DNA from: Paenibacillus sp.
GTDB taxonomy: Bacteria; Bacillota; Bacilli; Paenibacillales; YIM-B00363
DNA: 51,231 bases
NCBI GenBank assembly: GCA_031181325.1
Contig: JAPSKX010000013.1
Location: 1-51,231, forward strand
Reading direction: 5' to 3'
A model generated the notes under the pieces. The model was not told where the DNA came from and did not search any database. It saw only the letters and a list, made by a program, of their open reading frames with translations. Within the stretch, counting starts at the first letter, position 1. Each line of letters opens with the position of its first letter. Below are positions 6,248-15,250 of this stretch, piece by piece. A program made the position numbers and the translations under genes.

Positions 6248-9200
6248 TTATTTCGGCATGACGCGAACCGTTCCGTCGGACATGATCTGCACAAGGCCGG
6301 AAGCCGACTCGATCTCCCGCGCCGCCCAATGGCCGAGCGGCACGTCCGGCCAACTTGAGGACTGGACCTTCGCCGTCGGACGTTCGAACAATCCGTTCAA
6401 CACCTTCACGGCTTCCGCGCGATTCAGCTCCCGATCCGGTCCGAAGGTACCGTCCGGATAGCCCTGAAGGATACCCGCCCGCGACGCCCTGCGAATCGCT
6501 TCCGACGCCCAGTGGCTCGACGCATCGCTGTAGTCGCCGGCCGGAACTTTGTCTTCGGCCGCGGACGGCAGCAGTCTCGCAGCGATACTTGCCATCTCGG
6601 CGCGAGTCACCGCGTCGTCCGGACGGAAGCGTCCGTTCTGATCTCCGAGCATAAGTCCCGCAGACTGCATATGAGCGATGGCTTCCGCCGCCCAATGCCC
6701 CTCGGCGACGTCAGGATACCCTGCAACCTGCACGCCGCTCGCGCTTCCCATCGTGCGGCGCAGAATCATGGCCAGCTCCGCGCGAGTGATGGCCTGCGCC
6801 GGGCGGAACGTACCGTCCGGATATCCGGACACATATGGCTCCAACGCTTCCGACACCTCCGCCGCATTCGTCTGAATGAGCGTGAACGTACTGAACTTAC
6901 TAATTTCGATCGCGAGACCTAAGAGCTTCCCGTCCGCATCGTAACGAAGTTCTCCCCGCTTCAGAGCCTTCTCGCCATCGCTGTGTTCAATATACACCGC
7001 CAAATTCGATAAGATGCGATCCGCCGCTTGCCGATCACCCGGAAGCGACAAGCGATCCAACGGGAACAAGAGCTCAGTCTCGTAGTCGGCATAGTTCGTC
7101 TCGATCTTCACCGGTTGCCCGATCACCGCGATCGGATTCCCCCCCGCTGCGTTCCGCACCAATTCCGCCGACATCACACGCGATGCGACATCGCTTTGCT
7201 CGGCCGCGGCCTTGATCGGAATCACTCGGAAGTACGCATCCTTGCCATCCTTGCTCATATTTTTCAGCGAGGCGGCCGGCAGCATGATTTGAACCTCGGG
7301 AAGCGTGATTTGGATCGACATCCCGCCTTCGGAAAGCATGGCCACCACATCCGCATTCAAGCTTACCACTCGCTCATCCGCAGGTTGTTCCGGAATGTCT
7401 GTCACGAGGATCCGCGCAATGCGATCTTTGTTCTGCGCCGCCTTGTTCAGAATCGCGCGCGTCTTCTCCGCGCTCAGGCTAACCGTGTCGATCGTCTTTC
7501 CATCTGCGGTACGGCTTCGAATAATTTCCACCTGATCTACCCAGCCGCCCGTGTCGCCCGTAATCTCCGTTTGCCGTACGTTATTCGGGGCCGGATCGTC
7601 TTTCCGTATCCGTTCCACGGCAACCGAGTACGTCTGCGAAGTCGTACGATCCGCAGATTCCACCCGGACGAGGATGGTATGGCTTCCGATAGTTTCAAGA
7701 ACAGGCGTGAAAGAGCCTCCGCCCTTCAAGGAAACATCCCCTACCGTTACAATGGCCTCCGGATCGGAGGAAGACGCCCTCACGGTTACACTTGCCCCCG
7801 TTGTCTTGGAGACGCTGCCGTACTTCAGCTTGTACGGATTAAACTTGGAATCCAAGACCGTGTCCACCTGCAAATTCGACAGGAGCGGCGGTTGAACCGG
7901 CGACGCCTGCCGGCGAATAGCGGTCACCGCGTAAGTGAGCTGCGTACCGTCTTGCGCGGTGACCTCGACTTCGATCGTCTTGGCATCCTCCGAGAACGGA
8001 ATCGACACGGCGCTTCCATTGATCGCCGGTTGGCCTGCAACCTCGATCGCTGCATCCGAATGTTCTGCAATCGGCTGAAGGGAGATCGCATCCGCTTCGG
8101 ACGGCACCAACACTTGGTAACGCAATGTTGCCGGATGGAAGCTGCCGACGAGCTCCGCACCCGCCGTCGGTACTCCAAGCTGACTCAATTGCGCATTGTC
8201 GCTTGCCCCGCGCCATACATGGATCCGATATTCGCGAGTTTCCGTCCCGTCCGAAGACGTCGCCGCTACGAAAATCACATTTTCGCCCACTTGCAGCGGA
8301 ATGTCCTGTGAAGCTTGCCCGTCCTGTACCGGTAGGGATTGCACCTTAATGCCCGTCCCTTGCTTCAGGGCGCTAGGCGTTACCGTGATACTGCCGACTT
8401 CATGGTCAGCGTACACGGTGTAGCTTTCTTCCGTCCCCATGAAGGTCGGCGCAGCAAGCTTCTCGCCCGTGTCCGTGCGTTTCAGTTCCAAAGCGCTGAG
8501 CGCCGCGATCGGCGAGCCTGTCGCATGGAGCTGCAGCGTATAGGACTTGCCCGCCCCGCTTACAGGTTGGACGCGGACCTGAACCGTACGTCCCGCGGCA
8601 GGCACTTGAACTTCCGCATATCCGCTTTCGGTAACGCGCGCTCCGTTCACCGTCACGACCGCAGCATCGTCCATCGGTACGGCATAGACTCGAACCTTGT
8701 CCTCGTATGCCATTGCCTCGTACGAAGCAGTACCGAAGGCGTACGCTGCAAGCATCTTCGCATTCCCTGCCGTAAGCGCGGCTAGATCGCTAGGATACGT
8801 CGGAAGCGCGCCTTCCGCTTCTCTCAGCACCTCGAACTTATACTCCGTTTTATTCCCGATCGTATCTGCCGCCGTCATCTCGATCACGCTACGATCCGGC
8901 TCCGTTCCCCAATCGATCGGAGCGTAATACGTGTACCGTCCTTCATCGTCCAGCGGCACGAGTACGCCGTTCACCGTAAGCGTGGCGCCGGCGTCCGTTT
9001 GACCGGTGATGTACACCTTGCCGTCGGGAACGACCGTGCCGTTCAGCGGTAAGGGAACGCCGTCCTCGTCGTCGCCGCCGGACGCGATCAGCAGCGGACC
9101 CGTGCGGTCGACGAACAGCTTGCGATACTCCGCGCTGCGGTCGCCTCGCTCATTCACGGCTTCCACCAACAGATTGTACTCCCGTTCTTTCAACGACGCG

Positions 9201-12200
9201 ACGCCTAGCAGATCCTGCAATACGAAGGAGTGCGATGCGCCTGCCGCCACCTGCCCGTTACCCAACGGCTGGCCATTGATAGACAGCGTGAGCGACGCAT
9301 TCTGATCGGATGCGACTTGCAGGGTGGCCCGCTCCCCGTTCGTCAGCACCAGAGTTTCTACATTCCCGTCGTAGGCGGTATAGGTCTTCTCTTTCACCGC
9401 GGCCGTCTCTGCTACGACCGATGCCGTAAGCACAGCCGGCTGCGGCACCGGGAGTTCCGCGGTTACGCCTTGCGAACGAGGACTTAATACGAAACGTCCT
9501 TGCGCTTCTCCGATAGCCGAAACCGAGAACGTATAGGTCGCTCCCGTCGGCAAACCGGAAATGACTGCCTGCTGCCAAGCCTCCGGTTGCGGCGCAAGGT
9601 CCATGATCGGAGACGCCTCGCCGCCGTCCGCTCCTTCGTTGACCCATATTCGGTACGTCGTCACATTCCCCGATATTGCCGGGAATCGAAGCGACGCTTC
9701 CCCATTCCCCGTGGAGATCGCTTCGACCGTCCCCGGCGCCTTAAGCTCATACGGAGCCGTGACGACGACCGGTGCTTCGGCAGTTGCGTACACTGGCGCG
9801 TCGCCTTCGCTTACGCCCGCCGCCGATAAATAGTACGTCCCTGGCATGATCGAATTTGGAAGCGTGACGGTTGTGCTTCCCGAAGCGGACAAGCCTTCTG
9901 CAATGACTTCCCCGATCTCTTGATCTGCGCGATCCGTAAGCATCAATGCGACGGTCGCATCCGAATCCGCATGCTCCATCGACCAGGTCGCCCGAATCCG
10001 ATTCTCCGCCCCCGCCTCGTTCCCGGCCGATACCTTAATGGCAGGTAACGGGATGAGCTTCTGAATTTGCAGGTCTACCTTCTTCGCGTTCTGAATCGTC
10101 CACTTGCCCGCGGCCGCGTCGAGAAGAGAGACGTATAACGTGTCCCTTCCGTCCAGAACAGGGTGCGGCGTCTCGATCTTCGTCTGCTCCAGCGGATCGG
10201 CGTTCGCGCCCGCATCCGCCGTGCGATCGGAAGCCGGCTGCAAGTAAGCGTTGCCGCTCGGCTCGGCAAAGTCCAAGGCGTAAGATTGGTTATCCGGGCC
10301 AATAATTACCGTGTCCGTATTCCCGCCGCTGACCGTCAGCATGTAATTCCCGTCCTCAGGCAGCTCGAAATACTTCGTGTAACGCCCTTCCATGAGCAAA
10401 GGCTTAACCGACTTGAATTTCCGGCTTGTCTGGTAAGCAACAATACTTGTATAGCTGCTTCCAACTGCCTTCCACTGCCCCTCCAGCTTCACGTCGGTAA
10501 GCAGGACCGTCAACTTCTGTTGACCCGGGTCATACGTTGCATTCATACCCGGTCGATTCGGATCCGTCTGAAGCAAATATCGCTCGCCGTTCGGCATATA
10601 CAACCGCGTCTGCGCATCCGCCCCGTAGATCTCGACGATCGCTTGGCCGTTATCCGTGCGCTTCAACTGGAATACCGTAGGATACTCCCCGTGCTGCATC
10701 CAATCCGCCGCATCCTGAATCGTCGCTTCCGGATGTACGCTGTTTAATACAGCCGAAGGAGCGGTGCCCGCACTGATCATCCAGGTACCCGCCTCGACTG
10801 CATCGAGCAAGACATACAAGTTCCCGTCCGAATCCGAAAAGGCGTTCCAACCCGGCTCGTTCTGCGCCGTCTGCAAGTTGTACGGACGTCCGTCCGGCTT
10901 ATACACAATGACTTCGCCCTGCGCGGCGCCGATCTGCAGCATATAAGCTCCGCTTTCCTCGATCGTCAAAGCTGTAACCGAACGATCCGGCGTGCGGGAC
11001 CATAACGCAGCCGCCGCATCGAGCGAAAGCTGTTCGTTCGCGAACAACGTCTCGTGGATACCGATTCGGCTGTCCCCTTCCGTTACGAGCGTCCAAGCTC
11101 CCTCCGTCAACGTCGCCTGCAGATACGTGATATCGTTCGCTGCATCATAATACACTTCCGGTTCCGCTTGCTTCTGCCCTTGAATCGTCGGTCCGGTCAG
11201 CTTCGCGGACCGTTGATCGCCGTTAAGAGTAAAGAGCGCCGGGAACGTGCGATCGACGGCAAAGCTCGAAGTCGTCTGTCCATTCGAAGGATTCGTCTCC
11301 GTCGTCAGGAGCGGCGTCTGATCCACCGTCGTGAGCTTCCCGTCTGCCATGCGCGCCGCAACGTCCACGCGCACGAGATCCTCCGGCTGGACGGACAAGC
11401 CGATCGGCTTCAGATCGAATGCTCGCTTCATCTCGCCGGTTGCCGCGATGCGTACCATACTCCGGGAAGCCTTGTCGCCGCCCCCGTCATTCGACAGCAG
11501 CAGCTCTTCCGCTAATTCGAGCCACGGCTCCGCCGCATCCATGAAGTCAGATACACTGTTCATGAAGTCCAGACCCTTCTCCCACCACTTCTTCTTCGGC
11601 GGTTCGGCTTCGACCTCGAACAAGATGGTGTTGTTGGCGAAGGTGTATTTCACGTTCGCGCCGACCCCGTTATGTCGCATCGTTCCGAAGATTCCGGATT
11701 CGTTCACGCTTAGGACCACATTATGCACCGTCGCCCCGCCGATTCGCGGAATTCCCTTCGGCACGTGCACGGTTCCCTTAATGACGCCGTTCATGCTCTT
11801 CCCGTTCATCGATACGGTGCCGATCGCTCCCTTGACCACCTCGAACACGTTAATGTCGCCCTTCGAGGTGAAGCCCGGGGAAGAGAAGCCCTTCAGTCCT
11901 GCCTTCGAAGCGTTCACGACGGTCTGCATGCTCATGTCGTTCACGGGCAGCCAGTAGTAATACTCGATGCCGCTCGCGTTAAAGCCGTAGGAGGACAACT
12001 CCATGTCGATCGAATCGGTGCCGATCATGTTGAACTTGTAGTTCGCCTGCGGATGCTTCAGCTGCGGGACGATCACATCGTTGACCGAGCCCGTGACTGG
12101 AAACTTCTGCGGAATCTGCGTCTGATTCGCCAGATTGTCTATGTTCCCGAACACATAATTGACTTGAAGTCCCGTCGAAGCGAGCTTCGCCTTCTGATAT

Positions 12201-14878
12201 ACGCCGAAGCTTATTCCGTCAAGACGGCCCTGCTTGGTCTTCATATTCAAGTCGAACGTAATATTCGTATCTTGCAGACGCCCCTTGCTTTGAATGCCTA
12301 CATAAGGGAAGCGGCTGTCGATGGCGAGTTTCGTATCGAATGCCTCGATCGGTCCAATCGTAAACCGATCGTCCATCGTGTAGTTGCCGGCCAATTCAAA
12401 TCGGTTGTAGCGGAATAACAGGTCCTCGATCGGCACCGTTTCCGTAACCTTCCGATTCCCCAGCTTCAAGCCGATCTCCAGATCGCCCTTCAAGCGCAAG
12501 CCGTCCTTGACGAAGATGACTTCCGTCGCCTTCACGGGCATATCCATATTCAGATAGTCCGTCGCCGCGCCATCGTTCAGGGCGAGCGAGAAGTCGTCCG
12601 ACGTCATCGTGAACGGCCCTTCAAGAATCGTGTAGGACAAATTCGCTCCCGCGGTTCCGCCGCCGTTCACGTAGAGGCGACCCTCGCCGCTGATCGTGGA
12701 CTTGCCGGAATCGCTGCTCTTATCTACGACAAGTCGGCTGCCCTTGAACAAGATCGATTCATTGATCGTCACGATCTCGGACGGGTCATTCAGCACATAA
12801 ATCTTCGGTGCGTCCGGTTCTTCCGTGAACGGCCCCTGCAGCACCAGGTTGTTCACTTCATTGTCTGAAGACGTGCTCGGCACCTCGACTCTGCCAAAGT
12901 TGCGCGGCTTATAGAAGTCGAGTGAGGTTAATAACAGCCCGTCCTCCCCTCGGAAATAATAATCCTCATAAAAATCATGCTCAAGGAGCACGTCATATCT
13001 TCCATCAGGCAGTGTTTTGTCCCAAGTCAGCTCCAACTGCCGTCCATTCAAAACATTGTAGGACAACTCGTATCGTTGGCCTCCGTTGGCGGCTTCAAGG
13101 TAGTAATGAATCCCCTCTACAGGCTTTCGAAGCAAATTCGTGATTCCCGTGCCAACCGCTACGAGACGCTTCCTATCCTTCACATGTAACACCGATGCGC
13201 CGACGCGATCGTAGTCGACGGAAGGCGGCGTCATGCTTGGATCGTCATTCAAGACGAAGGTCTTCGTCTCGGTGTAGCTTCTGCCTAGTTCATTCGCGGC
13301 ATAGCCCCGAACCTCATACTCCTGCTGCCAGGTTAATCCCGAGAGCGTAACCGTGAAAGAACCTATACCTCCCGTGCTGGAGCCGGTATATGGGGAATCC
13401 GTCCATTCGCTCTCCCCTGCCTTGCGGTACTCGACCCCTCGTAAAGCAATCGTACGGGCCCCATCGTCATAAACATCCGTAACGACGTTGACCGTGTCGT
13501 TGACATGCAGCGGGTCGAATTGGATAAGAAACGGATCGTCAATGAACTTAATGCTTGGCGGCTTAGGCGGAGTGTACCCGAACAGCCAAGTCCAGCCCAT
13601 GTTTTTATTCCATTCGTGCCATCCGCCGAATAAGACGAAGTTTTTGCCGTCGAATGCCATGCTCGCGTAGCTTCCGACCCCCGGCCATGAACCCGGTTTA
13701 TCAACTGCCCAAGGTTGGGAACCGTTCCCTAGCCATTCTTCCCATGTGTTATGACTCCACCCGTATGCAACCGGACTCCAACCGCTCAGATACTCCCACG
13801 GCTGATTAATCGGTCGTTTATTCGTCTTCTGCAACGCGAAGCTGCCACCATTATTGATCACATAATGGAACTCGCCGCCATAGAATACTGCTCTACGGCC
13901 ATCATAAGCCATGGCATGCCCCCACCGACCATCGTATTGAAAACGGTTGGCGGCCAATGTAGGTTCGAGCGTCCATTCCTTAGACAATCCATCCCATTTC
14001 CACAGTCGGTTCGAAGCGTCGTCGTAGGTAAACTCCGTACCTCCGTGATCTCTACGAATTTGACCCAGGTTCCCGCCGTACATTACCGCCTGTGCCCCAT
14101 CGAAAGCCATACCCGCGGAATGAGTCGGGGGCGGACTCGTTAGAGGAAACTGCTGCGTCCAACTGCTGCCATCCCAGGTCCAGGTTTCGCCGTTGATCAC
14201 TTTCGGATCCCCGGCGCTTGTGTACCCGCCGAACAGAACTAACTGTACCCCGTCGTAGGCAAGCACGGCACCGGCGCGCGCGGATGGGCCAGGAACGCCT
14301 ACCTGCTGCCAAGATGCGGTCAAGCCGTCCCAGAGCCACGTATCCCCGAGCAAACCGGATTCACCTTCTCCACCGAAGAGAAGCACCTTTTTGCTGACAG
14401 TGTCATAGGCCATCACCGCACCCTTACGCTTCGGCGGTTTGGGGGAAAGATTCAGCATCTCCTGCCATATCTTCTGTTTGCCGTCCCAGATCCAGGTCTC
14501 GTCCATCAACCCGCTGTCAGTCTTACCGCCGAACATCACCACGTTGCCCGCATTCTCAACATAAGCCATAGCGGCCGCATGCCTAGCGGCAGGTTGGAAG
14601 TTCAACCCCGTTACTAACTCCCACTTATAATCCGTCAGCTTATCGGTGCCGTAGGTCTGTTGCGTGACCGTAACCGGCTCCGTCCCGGCTGCTTGAGCCG
14701 GGCTAACCCCGGCCGGCATGACGGGCAGGAGCTGCACGACCAGCGAAGCGGCCAATACTTTGGCCATACCGACATTCCAACGTTTACGCACGAGATGTAA
14801 AACCCCTGTCATAGATGTCAGCACACGCAGAAACGGCTTGTCCAACCTAATTCCTCTTTTCATCGAATGATGTCGCAA
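6248..14878 (-). CDS. Giant exported Kelch/fibronectin/cadherin-like protein with S-layer homology anchor
   Basis: 2876 residues. The N-terminus is basic, then hydrophobic to about residue 64, with cleavage likely after PAQAA. Residues 80-430 hold Kelch-type beta-propeller repeats (VVMFGG, KVLLFGG, LVLFGG, each with a TWxWDG strand). A fibronectin-like module follows (about 445-545), then a long unassigned beta-rich middle. Three cadherin-like beta-sandwich modules sit at about 2126-2429 and an S-layer-associated domain at 2460-2660. The C-terminal S-layer homology region (2680-2876) has a half module with GYPDGTFRP..ITRAE, two full modules, and a last module cut after HWAAREIESASG. Such modules bind pyruvylated secondary wall polymer, so the protein should be displayed on the cell surface. 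The TTG start is chosen because GGAGGGA lies 6 bases before it; the later ATG has no such site. The gene stands alone with its own promoter and terminator. Its ligand is unknown; adhesion or glycan binding is plausible. Confidence 0.9.
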   Translation of the reverse strand: MRHHSMKRGIRLDKPFLRVLTSMTGVLHLVRKRWNVGMAKVLAASLVVQLLPVMPAGVSPAQAAGTEPVTVTQQTYGTDKLTDYKWELVTGLNFQPAARHAAAMAYVENAGNVVMFGGKTDSGLMDETWIWDGKQKIWQEMLNLSPKPPKRKGAVMAYDTVSKKVLLFGGEGESGLLGDTWLWDGLTASWQQVGVPGPSARAGAVLAYDGVQLVLFGGYTSAGDPKVINGETWTWDGSSWTQQFPLTSPPPTHSAGMAFDGAQAVMYGGNLGQIRRDHGGTEFTYDDASNRLWKWDGLSKEWTLEPTLAANRFQYDGRWGHAMAYDGRRAVFYGGEFHYVINNGGSFALQKTNKRPINQPWEYLSGWSPVAYGWSHNTWEEWLGNGSQPWAVDKPGSWPGVGSYASMAFDGKNFVLFGGWHEWNKNMGWTWLFGYTPPKPPSIKFIDDPFLIQFDPLHVNDTVNVVTDVYDDGARTIALRGVEYRKAGESEWTDSPYTGSSTGGIGSFTVTLSGLTWQQEYEVRGYAANELGRSYTETKTFVLNDDPSMTPPSVDYDRVGASVLHVKDRKRLVAVGTGITNLLRKPVEGIHYYLEAANGGQRYELSYNVLNGRQLELTWDKTLPDGRYDVLLEHDFYEDYYFRGEDGLLLTSLDFYKPRNFGRVEVPSTSSDNEVNNLVLQGPFTEEPDAPKIYVLNDPSEIVTINESILFKGSRLVVDKSSDSGKSTISGEGRLYVNGGGTAGANLSYTILEGPFTMTSDDFSLALNDGAATDYLNMDMPVKATEVIFVKDGLRLKGDLEIGLKLGNRKVTETVPIEDLLFRYNRFELAGNYTMDDRFTIGPIEAFDTKLAIDSRFPYVGIQSKGRLQDTNITFDLNMKTKQGRLDGISFGVYQKAKLASTGLQVNYVFGNIDNLANQTQIPQKFPVTGSVNDVIVPQLKHPQANYKFNMIGTDSIDMELSSYGFNASGIEYYYWLPVNDMSMQTVVNASKAGLKGFSSPGFTSKGDINVFEVVKGAIGTVSMNGKSMNGVIKGTVHVPKGIPRIGGATVHNVVLSVNESGIFGTMRHNGVGANVKYTFANNTILFEVEAEPPKKKWWEKGLDFMNSVSDFMDAAEPWLELAEELLLSNDGGGDKASRSMVRIAATGEMKRAFDLKPIGLSVQPEDLVRVDVAARMADGKLTTVDQTPLLTTETNPSNGQTTSSFAVDRTFPALFTLNGDQRSAKLTGPTIQGQKQAEPEVYYDAANDITYLQATLTEGAWTLVTEGDSRIGIHETLFANEQLSLDAAAALWSRTPDRSVTALTIEESGAYMLQIGAAQGEVIVYKPDGRPYNLQTAQNEPGWNAFSDSDGNLYVLLDAVEAGTWMISAGTAPSAVLNSVHPEATIQDAADWMQHGEYPTVFQLKRTDNGQAIVEIYGADAQTRLYMPNGERYLLQTDPNRPGMNATYDPGQQKLTVLLTDVKLEGQWKAVGSSYTSIVAYQTSRKFKSVKPLLMEGRYTKYFELPEDGNYMLTVSGGNTDTVIIGPDNQSYALDFAEPSGNAYLQPASDRTADAGANADPLEQTKIETPHPVLDGRDTLYVSLLDAAAGKWTIQNAKKVDLQIQKLIPLPAIKVSAGNEAGAENRIRATWSMEHADSDATVALMLTDRADQEIGEVIAEGLSASGSTTVTLPNSIMPGTYYLSAAGVSEGDAPVYATAEAPVVVTAPYELKAPGTVEAISTGNGEASLRFPAISGNVTTYRIWVNEGADGGEASPIMDLAPQPEAWQQAVISGLPTGATYTFSVSAIGEAQGRFVLSPRSQGVTAELPVPQPAVLTASVVAETAAVKEKTYTAYDGNVETLVLTNGERATLQVASDQNASLTLSINGQPLGNGQVAAGASHSFVLQDLLGVASLKEREYNLLVEAVNERGDRSAEYRKLFVDRTGPLLIASGGDDEDGVPLPLNGTVVPDGKVYITGQTDAGATLTVNGVLVPLDDEGRYTYYAPIDWGTEPDRSVIEMTAADTIGNKTEYKFEVLREAEGALPTYPSDLAALTAGNAKMLAAYAFGTASYEAMAYEDKVRVYAVPMDDAAVVTVNGARVTESGYAEVQVPAAGRTVQVRVQPVSGAGKSYTLQLHATGSPIAALSALELKRTDTGEKLAAPTFMGTEESYTVYADHEVGSITVTPSALKQGTGIKVQSLPVQDGQASQDIPLQVGENVIFVAATSSDGTETREYRIHVWRGASDNAQLSQLGVPTAGAELVGSFHPATLRYQVLVPSEADAISLQPIAEHSDAAIEVAGQPAINGSAVSIPFSEDAKTIEVEVTAQDGTQLTYAVTAIRRQASPVQPPLLSNLQVDTVLDSKFNPYKLKYGSVSKTTGASVTVRASSSDPEAIVTVGDVSLKGGGSFTPVLETIGSHTILVRVESADRTTSQTYSVAVERIRKDDPAPNNVRQTEITGDTGGWVDQVEIIRSRTADGKTIDTVSLSAEKTRAILNKAAQNKDRIARILVTDIPEQPADERVVSLNADVVAMLSEGGMSIQITLPEVQIMLPAASLKNMSKDGKDAYFRVIPIKAAAEQSDVASRVMSAELVRNAAGGNPIAVIGQPVKIETNYADYETELLFPLDRLSLPGDRQAADRILSNLAVYIEHSDGEKALKRGELRYDADGKLLGLAIEISKFSTFTLIQTNAAEVSEALEPYVSGYPDGTFRPAQAITRAELAMILRRTMGSASGVQVAGYPDVAEGHWAAEAIAHMQSAGLMLGDQNGRFRPDDAVTRAEMASIAARLLPSAAEDKVPAGDYSDASSHWASEAIRRASRAGILQGYPDGTFGPDRELNRAEAVKVLNGLFERPTAKVQSSSWPDVPLGHWAAREIESASGLVQIMSDGTVRVMPK

Positions 14879-15015
14879 CGACTCCCTCCACAGACCGCTC
14901 CTATTCCGAGTCCTCCTCGCCTGTCGTTTTGTGTCGAATCACGTCGTCGACCATGCTACTTTTATCGGTAGTGCCTTGGTACTTAATTAGCAGGTTTTTC
15001 CGGATAATAATGGAA

Positions 15016-15095
15016 GTAACGGTACAGCCATAATATGCGGAAAACCTTAATGCATCAATGCTTTCCTTGCCCTCTCCCGCTCTCCCCTTCGTTAC
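15016..15095 (-). ncRNA. Possible structured leader RNA of the giant protein gene
   Basis: The transcript predicted from the promoter at 15109-15117 has a leader of about 220 bases. GTAACG (15095-15090) and CGTTAC (15021-15016) would close a domain that contains a purine-rich strand and GGAAA / TTTCC pairing. I compared it from memory with c-di-GMP, glycine, TPP and purine riboswitch cores and found no match. The gap 14879-15250 otherwise shows no gene. Confidence 0.25.
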
Positions 15096-15108
15096 GGAAA
15101 TAAAAGAC

Positions 15109-15117
15109 ATTATAGCA
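15109..15117 (-). promoter_or_regulatory. Extended -10 promoter of the giant protein gene
   Basis: TGCTATAAT on the minus strand is a perfect extended -10 element (TGnTATAAT). No good -35 box is visible, as is common for this class. The start point would be near 15102. Confidence 0.55.
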
Positions 15118-15202
15118 AAGTACACTGAACGGATTCTGAACAATTCGACATAGTTCGAAGGAATCAAACATCCCTTTCGAACGCCCGCGTCGCCTAAAGA
15201 AA

Positions 15203-15239
15203 AGGAACCAGCCGCTCCTTACGGAGACGGCTGGTTCCT
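15203..15239 (-). terminator. Intrinsic terminator after the first sugar operon
   Basis: Perfect 12-bp stem AGGAACCAGCCG / CGGCTGGTTCCT, followed on the minus strand by TTTCTTTAGG. It lies 11 bp past the solute-binding protein stop. Confidence 0.8.
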
Positions 15240-15250
15240 AATGTAGAACA

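Noticed and set aside
14901-15167. 88-codon open frame upstream of the giant protein gene
   Set aside because: It begins upstream of the perfect extended -10 box at 15109-15117, has no ribosome-binding site, and its product resembles nothing. It is better read as leader.
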